A stretch of 40,301 nucleotides of DNA from an uncultured Pelagibacteraceae bacterium (GTDB lineage Bacteria > Pseudomonadota > Alphaproteobacteria > Pelagibacterales > Pelagibacteraceae): assembly GCA_902597425.1 (NCBI GenBank), contig CACJXT010000005.1:1-40301 (forward strand), given 5' to 3'. Position numbers and translations under genes: made by a program. The number at the start of each line of letters is the position of its first letter. Position 1 is the stretch's first letter. Under the pieces are notes generated by a model that did not search any database, was not told where the DNA came from, and worked only from the letters and a program-made list of their open reading frames with translations. This document shows, in pieces, positions 28,903 through 38,557 of the stretch.

Positions 28903-29912
28903 CTAAAAGCTTCCGCCCAAGTACCTTGAGTAGATGCTTTAGAATATTCTGTTGCTCTTCCTTCAAAGAAATTCATATGCTCAACAGCATTCAACATTGT
29001 ATCGAGCCAAGTTAAAGGGTTTTTTTCAACTTTGTAAATCGGTTCCAATCCTAATTGAATTAATCTTCTATTGCCTATCCATCGTATATAATCTTTTATT
29101 TCTTGTGCAGTTAAACCTTCTATTGGCCCCATACTAAATGCTAAATTTATAAAAGCATCTTCGTGATTTATAATGGTTCTGCAAGCTTCATAAATTTCTT
29201 TTTTTAATTGTGGTGTCCATATTTCTGGTTGTTCTTTTATGAAACTGTTAAAAAGTTTAATCATTGAATTACAATGCAATGTTTCATCTCTAACAGACCA
29301 TGTTACTATTTGGCCCATACCTTTCATTTTATTTTGTCTTGGAAAATTTAATAAAATTGCAAAACTTGCAAACAACTGAAGTCCTTCTGTGAATGCGCTA
29401 AAAACAGCTATAGTTTTTGCAATATCGTGATGGGATTTTACGTCAAAGCCTTGCATGTAATCATACTTGTCTTTCATTTCTTTATATTTTAGGAAAGCAG
29501 AATATTCTGTCTCCGGCATACCAATGGTATCTAATAAGTGTGAGTATGCTGCTATATGAACTGTTTCCATTGAAGCAAAAGCTGACATCATCATTAATAC
29601 TTCGGTTGGTTTAAAAACATTCATATAGTGTCTGATATAGCAATTACTTACTTCAACGTCAGCTTGCGTAAAAAATCTAAAAATTTGTGTTAATAGATTT
29701 TTTTCTTCTGGTTTAAGATTTTTTTGCCAATCTCTTACATCGTCTCCTAAAGGAACTTCTTCTGGCAACCAATGAATTCTTTGCTGTGTTAACCATGCAT
29801 CGTAACACCATGGATATCTAAAAGGTTTATAAACAGGATTTTCAACTAATAAGCCCATCTTTTTAGGTTTGTTTTTAATTATCTCAACTTTTTTTAAATT
29901 TTCTACTGACAT
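28899..29912 (-). CDS. nrdB: Ribonucleotide reductase class I, beta subunit
   Basis: Diiron/Tyr pattern: D (ADVEV), E and H (METVH), Y (AAYSHL) with E. coli-like spacing; start placed at MSVENL. Confidence 0.93.
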   Translation of the reverse strand: MSVENLKKVEIIKNKPKKMGLLVENPVYKPFRYPWCYDAWLTQQRIHWLPEEVPLGDDVRDWQKNLKPEEKNLLTQIFRFFTQADVEVSNCYIRHYMNVFKPTEVLMMMSAFASMETVHIAAYSHLLDTIGMPETEYSAFLKYKEMKDKYDYMQGFDVKSHHDIAKTIAVFSAFTEGLQLFASFAILLNFPRQNKMKGMGQIVTWSVRDETLHCNSMIKLFNSFIKEQPEIWTPQLKKEIYEACRTIINHEDAFINLAFSMGPIEGLTAQEIKDYIRWIGNRRLIQLGLEPIYKVEKNPLTWLDTMLNAVEHMNFFEGRATEYSKASTQGTWAEAFS

Positions 29913-31834
29913 GATAAACACTCTTCGTACTCTTGTTCTTCACTTTCTTTTTTTTTATAAACATTCATTTCTATATCTGTAGATGAGCCACTATTTATAT
30001 TTTCAGCCCTTTGGATAGATTTAGATCTACAATAATAAAGGCTTTTAAGTCCTTTTTTCCATGCCTGAAAATGAATATTATGAAGTTCTTTTTTATGAAC
30101 ATCAGCTGGTAAAAATATATTTATAGATTGGGCTTGAGATATATGAGCTGTTCTGTCAGCGCCTAGTTCTACAATCCATTTTTGGTCAAGCTCAAAGGCT
30201 GTTTTAAATACATCTTTTTCCTCTTGTGATAAAAAATCCAAATGCATTACTGAGCCTTGATTTGTTGTAATACTAGACCAAATTTCATCATTATTTTTAT
30301 TATATTTTTCTAAAATTTTTTCTAAATATTTGTTTTTAACATTAAACGATCCAGATAGAGTTTTGTGAGTATAACTATTGGCTGCTATGGGCTCAACACC
30401 TGGTGAAGTTCCACCACAAATTATTGATATTGAGGCAGTTGGAGCAATAGCTGTTTTATTAGAAAATCTTTCATTAATTCCATATTCTGCAGCATCTGGG
30501 CATGATCCTCTTTCTTCAGCAAGCTCTTTCGAAGATTCATCAACTTTTTTTTGAATATGTTTAAATATTTTTTTATTCCACACTTTGCTCATAGCAGATT
30601 CTAAAGGAATGTTTTTTTTCTGAAAAAATGAATGTAATCCCATTACGCCTAAACCAACACTTCTTTCTCTCATAGCAGAATAAGTAGCATCGTTAAATTG
30701 TTCTGGGGCATTCTCTATAAAATCATCTAAAACATTATCTAAAAATCTCATTATATCGCTAACAAAATTTTCATCGTCTTTCCATTCATCATATTTTTCA
30801 ATATTTAATGAAGATAAACAACATACTGCTGTACGATCTTTGCCATCTTTATCTATTCCTGTTGGGAGTGTTATTTCACTACAAAGGTTTGAAGTTTTGA
30901 CATCTAAACCTGCTAATTTATGATGTTGTGGTATTAACCTGTTAACAGTATCAATAAAAATTATATAAGGCTCACCAGTTTCTATTCTTGCGGTTAATAA
31001 TCTAATCCAAAGATTTCTTGCAGATATGGTTGATTGAACTATTCCATCTTTTGGACTTTTAAGAGCCCATTGATCATCCGTTTCTACTGCTCTCATGAAT
31101 GCATCTGATACCAACACGCCATGGTGTAAATTTAAAGCTTTTCTATTTGGATCTCCTCCAGTAGGTCTTCTCATTTCAATAAATTCTTCTATTTCAGGGT
31201 GATCAATAGGAAGATAACAGGCCGCTGATCCTCTTCTTAATGAACCTTGACTTATTGCCATTGTCAAAGAATCCATAACCTTAATAAAAGGAATAATTCC
31301 AGAAGTTTTTCCTACTCTCCCAATTTTTTCTCCAATTGATCTTAAATTTCCCCAGTAACTTCCAATTCCCCCTCCTCTAGCAGCAAGCCAAACATTTTCA
31401 CTCCATAAATCTAAAATTCCATCTAAACTATCTCCAGCTTCATTTAAAAAACAAGAAATTGGTAATCCTCTTTTTGTTCCTCCATTTGACAAAACTGGTG
31501 TTGCAGGCATAAACCAAAGATTGCTTATATAATTATAAATCCGTTGTGCATGTAAATTATTGTCTGCGTAGTAGCTTGATACTCTCGCAAATAAATCTTG
31601 GTATGATTCATTAGCTCCTAAATATCTATCGCTTAAAGTCGCTTTTCCAAAATCAGTTAAATTAGAATCTCTTGTTCTGTCAATCTTGATTGTTATTCCC
31701 TTTGAATTTTGAAATAATTCTGTCTGATCACTTAATGAAAATAAATCTGGTCTTTTTTCTTTTGTAACTTCAACACTATTTGAGTCATATTCAGAGACAG
31801 CTTTCCTGATTGCCTGAGATAAAATTTTGTTCAT
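29903..31834 (-). CDS. nrdA: Ribonucleotide reductase class I, alpha subunit
   Basis: PATPVLSNGG, GLPISCFL, NLCSEITLPT, C-terminal ECLSCQ redox-shuttle cysteines. Confidence 0.95.
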   Translation of the reverse strand: MNKILSQAIRKAVSEYDSNSVEVTKEKRPDLFSLSDQTELFQNSKGITIKIDRTRDSNLTDFGKATLSDRYLGANESYQDLFARVSSYYADNNLHAQRIYNYISNLWFMPATPVLSNGGTKRGLPISCFLNEAGDSLDGILDLWSENVWLAARGGGIGSYWGNLRSIGEKIGRVGKTSGIIPFIKVMDSLTMAISQGSLRRGSAACYLPIDHPEIEEFIEMRRPTGGDPNRKALNLHHGVLVSDAFMRAVETDDQWALKSPKDGIVQSTISARNLWIRLLTARIETGEPYIIFIDTVNRLIPQHHKLAGLDVKTSNLCSEITLPTGIDKDGKDRTAVCCLSSLNIEKYDEWKDDENFVSDIMRFLDNVLDDFIENAPEQFNDATYSAMRERSVGLGVMGLHSFFQKKNIPLESAMSKVWNKKIFKHIQKKVDESSKELAEERGSCPDAAEYGINERFSNKTAIAPTASISIICGGTSPGVEPIAANSYTHKTLSGSFNVKNKYLEKILEKYNKNNDEIWSSITTNQGSVMHLDFLSQEEKDVFKTAFELDQKWIVELGADRTAHISQAQSINIFLPADVHKKELHNIHFQAWKKGLKSLYYCRSKSIQRAENINSGSSTDIEMNVYKKKESEEQEYEECLSCQ

Positions 31835-31867
31835 TATTTAGTGTTATTTTACTTACTTAAAACAAAA

Positions 31868-31914
31868 CAACTATATGTTGTATGTAACTAGCATTGATAT
31901 ACTATATAAAATAT
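31868..31914. promoter_or_regulatory. Candidate pair of NrdR boxes upstream of nrdAB
   Basis: CAACTATATGTTGTAT (31868) and ATACTATATAAAATAT (31899) match ACACTATATATTGTGT at 12/16 and 11/16; starts are 31 bp apart. Confidence 0.45.
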
Positions 31915-31986
31915 AAATCAATAGAACATTTATAGAACATAAATAAATATTTATCAACTAAAAAAATAAAATAAATGTAAGAAATA

Positions 31987-33447
31987 ATGAGTATGACAGA
32001 AGAAATAAAAATAGATCCTTATGGATTTAGAGAATACGACGCCAGATGGTTGTATGAAAAAGATATAAATTTATCAGGAATAAAAAACCTTGGAAAAGGA
32101 CTTGGTACACAAGTCATAAAACATACAAAAAAAAATAATCCAAGAATTGCAGTTGGACACGATTACAGATCTTATAGTGAAAAAATTAAAGGTGCTTTAA
32201 AAGAAGGACTAATTTCTACTGGATGTTATGTCGAAGATATAGGTTTATCACTTTCTCCTACAGTTTATTTTGCTCAATTTAATTTAAACACTGATGCAAT
32301 TGCAATGGTTACAGCTAGTCATAATGAAAATGGTTGGACCGGTGTAAAAATGGGAATTCAAAAAGGTTTAACTCACGCTCCCGAAGAAATGAATGAATTA
32401 AAAGATATTACTTTAAATAAAAAATTTAAAGAAGGTAAAGGTAGTGAAAAAAAAATAGATGAGTTTCAAAAAATTTATAAGAACGATCTAATTGAAAAAA
32501 ATAAAATAAATAAAAAAATTAAAGCAGTTGTTGCTTGTGGTAATGGAACAGCTGGAATATTTGCACCAGATATTTTAAGAGGTATTGGTTGTGATGTAAT
32601 AGAACTTGATTGTAACTTAGATTGGACTTTTCCTAAATATAATCCAAACCCGGAAGATTTGGAAATGCTTGATGCAATATCAAAAGCTGTTAAAGAAAAC
32701 AAGGCTGATATTGGTTTTGGTTTTGATGGAGATGGAGATCGTGTGGGTATAATTGATAACAAAGGAAATGAAATCTTTTCAGATAAGATAGGTTTATTAA
32801 TAGCACGAAACCTTTCTACAAAACACAAAGGATCTAAATTTATTGTAGACGTAAAATCAACTGGCCTCTACTCAAAAGATAAAATACTTTTAGAAAATAA
32901 ATGTGAAACTATTTATTGGAAAACAGGTCATTCACATATTAAAAGAAAAGTTAATGTAGAAAAAGCTTTAGCGGGATTTGAAAAAAGTGGCCACTTCTTT
33001 TTTAACCAACCAATAGGATATGGTTATGATGATGGAATTAACTCTGCTATCCAAATTTGTCACTTATTAGAAAATCAAAATAAAATGATGAGTGAAATAA
33101 TAAATGAATTGCCAAATACTTATCAAACACCAACAATGGCTCCTTTTTGCAAAGATGAAGAAAAATATGAAGTTGTTGAAGAATTAGTAAAACAAATTGA
33201 AAATTTTAAAAAAAACAAAAAACAAATTGATAATCAGGTAATAACAAATATACTTACTGTAAATGGCGTAAGATTTTCTTTTGAAGATGGTTCTTGGGGA
33301 TTAATTAGAGCATCATCTAACAAACCATCTTTGGTTGTCGTAACTGAAAGCCCTACCTCTGACGATAGAAAGAAAAAAATATTTAATTTTATAGATAGTT
33401 TGCTTAAAAAAACTGGAAAAATTGGTGAATATGATCAGAAAATTTAA
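31987..33447 (+). CDS. Phosphomannomutase/phosphoglucomutase family
   Basis: AMVTASHNENGWTGVKMG phosphoserine loop, FGFDGDGDRVGIID metal loop. Confidence 0.92.
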   Translation: MSMTEEIKIDPYGFREYDARWLYEKDINLSGIKNLGKGLGTQVIKHTKKNNPRIAVGHDYRSYSEKIKGALKEGLISTGCYVEDIGLSLSPTVYFAQFNLNTDAIAMVTASHNENGWTGVKMGIQKGLTHAPEEMNELKDITLNKKFKEGKGSEKKIDEFQKIYKNDLIEKNKINKKIKAVVACGNGTAGIFAPDILRGIGCDVIELDCNLDWTFPKYNPNPEDLEMLDAISKAVKENKADIGFGFDGDGDRVGIIDNKGNEIFSDKIGLLIARNLSTKHKGSKFIVDVKSTGLYSKDKILLENKCETIYWKTGHSHIKRKVNVEKALAGFEKSGHFFFNQPIGYGYDDGINSAIQICHLLENQNKMMSEIINELPNTYQTPTMAPFCKDEEKYEVVEELVKQIENFKKNKKQIDNQVITNILTVNGVRFSFEDGSWGLIRASSNKPSLVVVTESPTSDDRKKKIFNFIDSLLKKTGKIGEYDQKI

Positions 33448-34277
33448 AAAGAAAAATATTCGTAAAATAATTTACAAGATATAATTAAAAGATAAACACC
33501 AAATAACTTTCCAATTAGTCTTTTATCAAATTTATGAACTGTTTTAGCTCCAATCTTAGCCATAAACATTGTAATTGGTACAAAAATTAAAAATGTTGGT
33601 ATATTTATAAATCCTAAACTAAAAGGAACGTTGATATTAAGATAACTTCCTGAGCTTGCAAAGCCTATTGCCCCGATTAAAGCAATTATAAACCCAACTG
33701 CTGCTGAACAACCAATAGCAACTTTAATTGGATATCCAAACATTTTTAACACTGGTGTATTAATTACACCTCCTGCAATACCCATAGGAGCTGATAAAAA
33801 GCCTGATAAAAAACCACAAATAACTCTATAAATTAAATTTATTTTCCTAGGTTTAGGATCAATTTCTTCTTTGGTTGTCAAAAAATAGATAGAAAAAAGC
33901 ATCGTCATAATTGAAAAAAATAAAACTAAACTGGAAGTATTTAAACTAACAGCAAATACAGTTCCAAACACAACTCCAATTGCAACAAATACACCAAAAG
34001 TTTTAACAATATTAAAATCAACAGCTTTAAATTTCATGTGTGTCATTGTTGATATTATCGATGTAGGAATTATAATTGAAAAAGAAGTTCCTAATGCTAG
34101 ATGCATAACAAAAGTTTGTTCTATGCCAGCAAAGCTAAATAAGTAAAAAAGAATAGGAACCATTATTAAACCGCCACCTATTCCAAAAAAACCAGCCATA
34201 AATCCAGTAACGACCGCTGATGCAGTCATTACAGTAAAAATAAATATTATTTGATTTTGATCTAGGTTTTCTAACAA
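33444..34277 (-). CDS. TauE/SafE family membrane transporter
   Basis: GFMAGFFGIGGGLIMVPIL and GFLSGFLSAPMGIAGGVINTP paired motifs. Confidence 0.9.
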   Translation of the reverse strand: MLENLDQNQIIFIFTVMTASAVVTGFMAGFFGIGGGLIMVPILFYLFSFAGIEQTFVMHLALGTSFSIIIPTSIISTMTHMKFKAVDFNIVKTFGVFVAIGVVFGTVFAVSLNTSSLVLFFSIMTMLFSIYFLTTKEEIDPKPRKINLIYRVICGFLSGFLSAPMGIAGGVINTPVLKMFGYPIKVAIGCSAAVGFIIALIGAIGFASSGSYLNINVPFSLGFINIPTFLIFVPITMFMAKIGAKTVHKFDKRLIGKLFGVYLLIISCKLFYEYFSF

Positions 34278-34278
34278 T

Positions 34279-35265
34279 TTATCTACCTAAAGAAGTAGCA
34301 TTACCATTATTTTTAATGTGATCCATAATGTGATTTACTTTCTGCAAATCTGCTTCTCTTATACACATATTTTTACTTAAATATCTTTTCCAATCAGCTG
34401 AACCTTTTTGACCATGAAACAATCCGATTGTATGTCTCATTATTTGGTTTAACCTGGTACCTTTGCTGGTCTCTTCTTTTATGTAAGGAAACATTCTCTC
34501 TATAACTTCGGTTCTTGATGGTATATTATAGTTGTTAAAAATTTCTTTTTCAATTTCTGCTAAAAAATATGGAGAATGATAAGCAGCACGACCAATCATA
34601 ACACCATCTACTTTTGTTAAATGATTTTGAATTTGACTTATAGAGTCTATTCCGCCATTTAAAACAATAACATCATTAGAAAAATCTTTTTTTAGTTTAT
34701 AAACAATATCATATTTTAATGGAGGTATGTTCAAATTTTGTTTAGGAGTAAATTTTCCTAACATTGCTTTTCTTGCATGAATAATAAATGTTTTAACTCC
34801 AGTTTTTTTTAATATTTTAATAAAATTTTTTAATGATTCATAATCTTCAACGTCATCATAGCCAATTCTGGTTTTTATTGTAACTGGTATATTGCAAGAG
34901 TTCATCATTTCTGTTAAACAATCGGCAACTAAGTTTGGTTCTTTCATTAAGCACGCACCAAATTTATTTTTTTGAACTTTTCTACTGGGACAACCTAAAT
35001 TTAAATTTATTTCATCATAGCCAAAGTCTTCTCCTGTTTTTGCTGCTTCTGCTAAAAGCTTTATTGAAGAACCTCCAACTTGTAGAGCTAATGGTTTTTC
35101 ATTTAAATTAAATGCTAGTAATTTTTTTTTATCCCCTCTACTGATTGCTTCAGAAACAATCATTTCGGTATACAGCAAAACATTTTTACTTATTAATCTT
35201 AAAAAAAAGCGTTCATGACGGTCAGTACAATCCATCATTGGTGCAACACAAACTTTCCTGTTCAT
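34279..35265 (-). CDS. dusA: tRNA-dihydrouridine synthase A
   Basis: VAPMMDCTDRHERFFLR, LNLGCPSRKVQKNKFGACLM, GLFHGQKGSADWKRYLS. Confidence 0.95.
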   Translation of the reverse strand: MNRKVCVAPMMDCTDRHERFFLRLISKNVLLYTEMIVSEAISRGDKKKLLAFNLNEKPLALQVGGSSIKLLAEAAKTGEDFGYDEINLNLGCPSRKVQKNKFGACLMKEPNLVADCLTEMMNSCNIPVTIKTRIGYDDVEDYESLKNFIKILKKTGVKTFIIHARKAMLGKFTPKQNLNIPPLKYDIVYKLKKDFSNDVIVLNGGIDSISQIQNHLTKVDGVMIGRAAYHSPYFLAEIEKEIFNNYNIPSRTEVIERMFPYIKEETSKGTRLNQIMRHTIGLFHGQKGSADWKRYLSKNMCIREADLQKVNHIMDHIKNNGNATSLGR

Positions 35266-35287
35266 TATATGATTTTATAATATATTT

Positions 35288-35815
35288 TTAGGTATTTGTA
35301 GTCTCTGTATCCTCAGGATTTCCTTCATCCTCTTTAGTTTCATTTTCTGACAATTCGTCTAAAGAAACGTCTACTTCTGATGATTCTTCATTAGATGTAT
35401 CAATGTCTGTTTTTGTTGAACCTTTTAATTGATCAATATCTTCTTTAGAAACTTGTAATTTTTCTGGAATCTTTCTAGCTCTTTTTGATGGCAATATCGG
35501 TGTCCCACTTTTTGAAATTTCACCTTTATAAATATTTTCAAAATCATCACCTATGTCTTTATCGTTTTCAGAGCGATCGTCAATCTGTTCTACATGCTTC
35601 CTTAACTTGTAAACTGCACTTTTGGTTAAATCTGAAACTTTAATGTTTTCTTCAGCAATTTCTCTTAGTGCAATGACTGTGTTTTTATCGTTATCTCTAT
35701 CTAGCGTAGGTTCAAGACCAGAATTTAATTGAGCTGTTCTTTCTTTTGCAACTAAAACTAATTGATAAGGACTTTCTACTTTATCTATACAGTCTTCTAC
35801 TGTTACTCTTGCCAT
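35288..35815 (-). CDS. rpoZ: RNA polymerase omega subunit with long acidic C-terminal extension
   Basis: [33 protein letters not shown]...[11 protein letters not shown]; the remainder is Asp/Glu/Ser/Thr-rich. Confidence 0.92.
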   Translation of the reverse strand: MARVTVEDCIDKVESPYQLVLVAKERTAQLNSGLEPTLDRDNDKNTVIALREIAEENIKVSDLTKSAVYKLRKHVEQIDDRSENDKDIGDDFENIYKGEISKSGTPILPSKRARKIPEKLQVSKEDIDQLKGSTKTDIDTSNEESSEVDVSLDELSENETKEDEGNPEDTETTNT

Positions 35816-35823
35816 GCCGGTTG

Positions 35824-35845
35824 TTTATACTTGGAAAAGTATAAA
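35824..35845. repeat. Perfect inverted repeat (9-bp arms, 4-nt loop) upstream of rpoZ
   Basis: TTTATACTT-GGAA-AAGTATAAA between rpoZ start and the MFS stop. Confidence 0.75.
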
Positions 35846-35857
35846 ATCAAGTAATTT

Positions 35858-37066
35858 CTATATTTTTATAGGGTTTAAGTTTTTTCTTATAAAAAACAAA
35901 GAAATTATTGAAATAGAAATATAAGCTGCTGAAACTAAAGAGATTTGTTCTATAGAAAAACCTGTATCAATTAAAATTCCAAATATAGCTGTCCCTAAAG
36001 CAGTAGCAAAAACCATTAAAGCTGTAGTAAGTGCCTTAATAGATCCTATATATTTTACTCCATATATTTCAGCCCAAGTCGAGGATCCAAGAACGTTACA
36101 AAGTCCATTAGTAATACCAACTAATCCAAAAAATACAAATGAGGAAAATGGTTGGTCAAAATAAAACAATACCATTGCGGCAAAAAACAAAGGAATATTC
36201 ATGTAAATTAAAATTTTTCTACTAGTAAATTTATCAATTAAAAATCCTGATAAAATTAATGTAACAACTGAAAGTATGGAGTAAGACATAAAAGATTGTG
36301 CTATCACATAAGGTCCCCAGTTTTTTGAAGAAAGTATAAATGATTGGTAAACAAAGGTTCCTGTTGCAATAGAAGGCATTGCCAGCATATTGGCACAAAT
36401 AATATAAAATCTATAATCTTTTATAACTTCGATTCTTTTCCATTGTTTAAAATTATCATCACTAATAGTTTTATTTTTTGTTTTTTCTCTTGAATCAAAA
36501 TTAAGACTTTTTACTAAAATAAAAGAAGTTATAGGTAAAAAAACTAAAACAATAATTGAAATTATAATCCAAATATTTTTCCAATCTGTAATAGATAAAA
36601 GGTAAATCATTAGTACTGGTAAAATAAATTCTGCTGCTGATAATCCAAACCATCCAGTGCTTAAAGCCTTTCCTCTTGATTCTGTAAAATATCTAGAAAT
36701 TGTTGTGGTTGCCGTATGAGACATCATCCCTTGACCTGAAAATCTCATTAAAAAAATTGCTATAAATAAAATTGATATTGATGAAATCTTAGAAAAAAAG
36801 AAACAAGAAAATCCAAGTAATAGAATAACAAAAAGGGCAAATTTAGAAATATCTATATCATCAATTTTTTTTCCTACCCAAATTAATAAAAAACCGCTTG
36901 CTAAGGTGGCTGAAGCATAAATTGAGCCAAATTGTCCATGAGTAATGGATAGTTCGTTTCTTATACTTGGGTTAAAAATTCCTAAAAAAAAACTCTGTCC
37001 AAAACTTGAAAAAAATGTAAAAATAAAACCAAATATAATTACTTTTAAACTTAAACTTTTAAACAT
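35858..37066 (-). CDS. MFS transporter
   Basis: About 12 hydrophobic segments, 402 aa, MFS-like organization. Confidence 0.88.
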   Translation of the reverse strand: MFKSLSLKVIIFGFIFTFFSSFGQSFFLGIFNPSIRNELSITHGQFGSIYASATLASGFLLIWVGKKIDDIDISKFALFVILLLGFSCFFFSKISSISILFIAIFLMRFSGQGMMSHTATTTISRYFTESRGKALSTGWFGLSAAEFILPVLMIYLLSITDWKNIWIIISIIVLVFLPITSFILVKSLNFDSREKTKNKTISDDNFKQWKRIEVIKDYRFYIICANMLAMPSIATGTFVYQSFILSSKNWGPYVIAQSFMSYSILSVVTLILSGFLIDKFTSRKILIYMNIPLFFAAMVLFYFDQPFSSFVFFGLVGITNGLCNVLGSSTWAEIYGVKYIGSIKALTTALMVFATALGTAIFGILIDTGFSIEQISLVSAAYISISIISLFFIRKNLNPIKI

Positions 37067-37074
37067 TTTTTTTT

Positions 37075-37944
37075 ATGACTTGTAAAGTTGCTTTCATTGG
37101 TCTTGGTGTAATGGGATACCCAATGGCTGGATATATATCAAAAGCCAGACATAATGTAACTGTATTTAATCGTACAACTTCAAAAGCAGACAAATGGCTT
37201 AAAGAATATAAAGGTTCTAAAGCTGACACGCCAGCAAAAGCAGCTGAAGGAGCAGATTTTGTTTTTACATGCGTTGGAAATGACAATGATTTGTCAGAAG
37301 TAACAATTGGTAAAGACGGCATTTATAATACTATAAAAAAAGGGGCTGTTCATATTGATAACACTACAGCTTCAGCAGAAATTGCAATAAAATTATACAA
37401 ATCTTCTAAAGCTCATGGTTGGGGATTTTTGGATGCACCAGTATCTGGTGGTCAAGCAGGAGCAGAAAATGGTGCCTTAACTGTAATGATTGGTGGAGAC
37501 CAAGAAGATTTTGAAAAGGCAAAAGATGTAATTGATTGTTACAGCAAAAAAGTGAAGTTACTCGGTAAGGCTGGTAATGGTCAGTTAGCTAAAATGGTTA
37601 ATCAAATTTGTATAGCTGGACTTGTTCAGGGATTATCTGAAGGTATTAATTTTGGAATTAATTCAGGTTTAAACATGGAAGAAGTGATTGAAGTAATCTC
37701 TAAAGGTGCTGCTCAATCCTGGCAAATGGATAATAGATATAAAACAATGATTGATGACAAGTTTGAATTTGGTTTTGCAGTAGATTGGATGAGAAAAGAC
37801 TTAAAAATTGCATTAGAGGAAGCAAAAAAAAATAATTCATTACTTCCTGTTACAGAAATTGTTGATCAATATTATGGTGATGTACAAAAATTAGGTGGTA
37901 ATAGATGGGATACATCAAGTTTGATTAGAAGGCTAAGAAAGTAA
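37075..37944 (+). CDS. NAD-binding beta-hydroxyacid dehydrogenase (3-hydroxyisobutyrate dehydrogenase/tartronate semialdehyde reductase family)
   Basis: VAFIGLGVMGYPMAGYISK, DAPVSGGQAGAENGALTVMIGG, GQLAKMVNQI. Confidence 0.9.
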   Translation: MTCKVAFIGLGVMGYPMAGYISKARHNVTVFNRTTSKADKWLKEYKGSKADTPAKAAEGADFVFTCVGNDNDLSEVTIGKDGIYNTIKKGAVHIDNTTASAEIAIKLYKSSKAHGWGFLDAPVSGGQAGAENGALTVMIGGDQEDFEKAKDVIDCYSKKVKLLGKAGNGQLAKMVNQICIAGLVQGLSEGINFGINSGLNMEEVIEVISKGAAQSWQMDNRYKTMIDDKFEFGFAVDWMRKDLKIALEEAKKNNSLLPVTEIVDQYYGDVQKLGGNRWDTSSLIRRLRK

Positions 37945-37950
37945 AATAGT

Positions 37951-38550
37951 ATGCAACCAGCATACTATGAGGATTTTAAAGAAATTAAAAAAAAAATTTG
38001 GTCAATGCTTGATGATGCAGTGTCCAATAGAAGTTCTTCATTTAGAATTCCTGTTTTTGTTTGTGGAGATCAAAAAGATTTTGATGGAAGAATTGTAGTT
38101 CTTAGAAAATCTGACCAATTAAATAATCTTCTTCAATTTCATAGTGATATTAGATCAGATAAAATACCTAAATTAAAAAATAATAAAAATGCCTCTATGC
38201 TTTTTTATGATAAGGAAGAAAAAATCCAAATAAGATTAAAAGTTGAATGTATTATTAATCACAACAATAAAATAACAAAAGAGTCTTGGTCAAAAACAGG
38301 ACATATCAGCAGAAAATGTTATTTGGTTGATAATGGACCAGGAACTGAGTCTCCTACCCCAACTTCTGGTTTAAAACCTGAGTTAGATAATTTTGAATTT
38401 ACAATGGAACAAAGCGAAGAAGGTTATAAAAACTTTACTGTAATTCAATGTAAAATAAAAACTATTGAATGGCTTTATTTAGCTGTCAAAGGTCATCGTA
38501 GAGCCAGATTTGAATTAGATAATAATAAAGAATATTGGTTAGTTCCTTAG
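37951..38550 (+). CDS. Pyridoxamine 5'-phosphate oxidase-like FMN-binding split-barrel protein
   Basis: GRIVVLRKSD, FHSDIRSDKIPKLKNNKNASMLFYD, EWLYLAVKGHRRARFE. Confidence 0.8.
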   Translation: MQPAYYEDFKEIKKKIWSMLDDAVSNRSSSFRIPVFVCGDQKDFDGRIVVLRKSDQLNNLLQFHSDIRSDKIPKLKNNKNASMLFYDKEEKIQIRLKVECIINHNNKITKESWSKTGHISRKCYLVDNGPGTESPTPTSGLKPELDNFEFTMEQSEEGYKNFTVIQCKIKTIEWLYLAVKGHRRARFELDNNKEYWLVP

Positions 38551-38557
38551 AATTTTT

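Noticed and set aside
31950-31960. DnaA-box-like TTATCAACT upstream of nrdA
   Set aside because: Mismatched to the TTATNCACA consensus; expected by chance in AT-rich DNA.
32475-32828. 117-aa minus-strand ORF inside the phosphohexomutase
   Set aside because: Antisense to the catalytic metal-binding region; shadow ORF.
37059-37322. 87-aa minus-strand ORF at the dehydrogenase start
   Set aside because: Antisense to the Rossmann motif region and overlaps the MFS start; no support.
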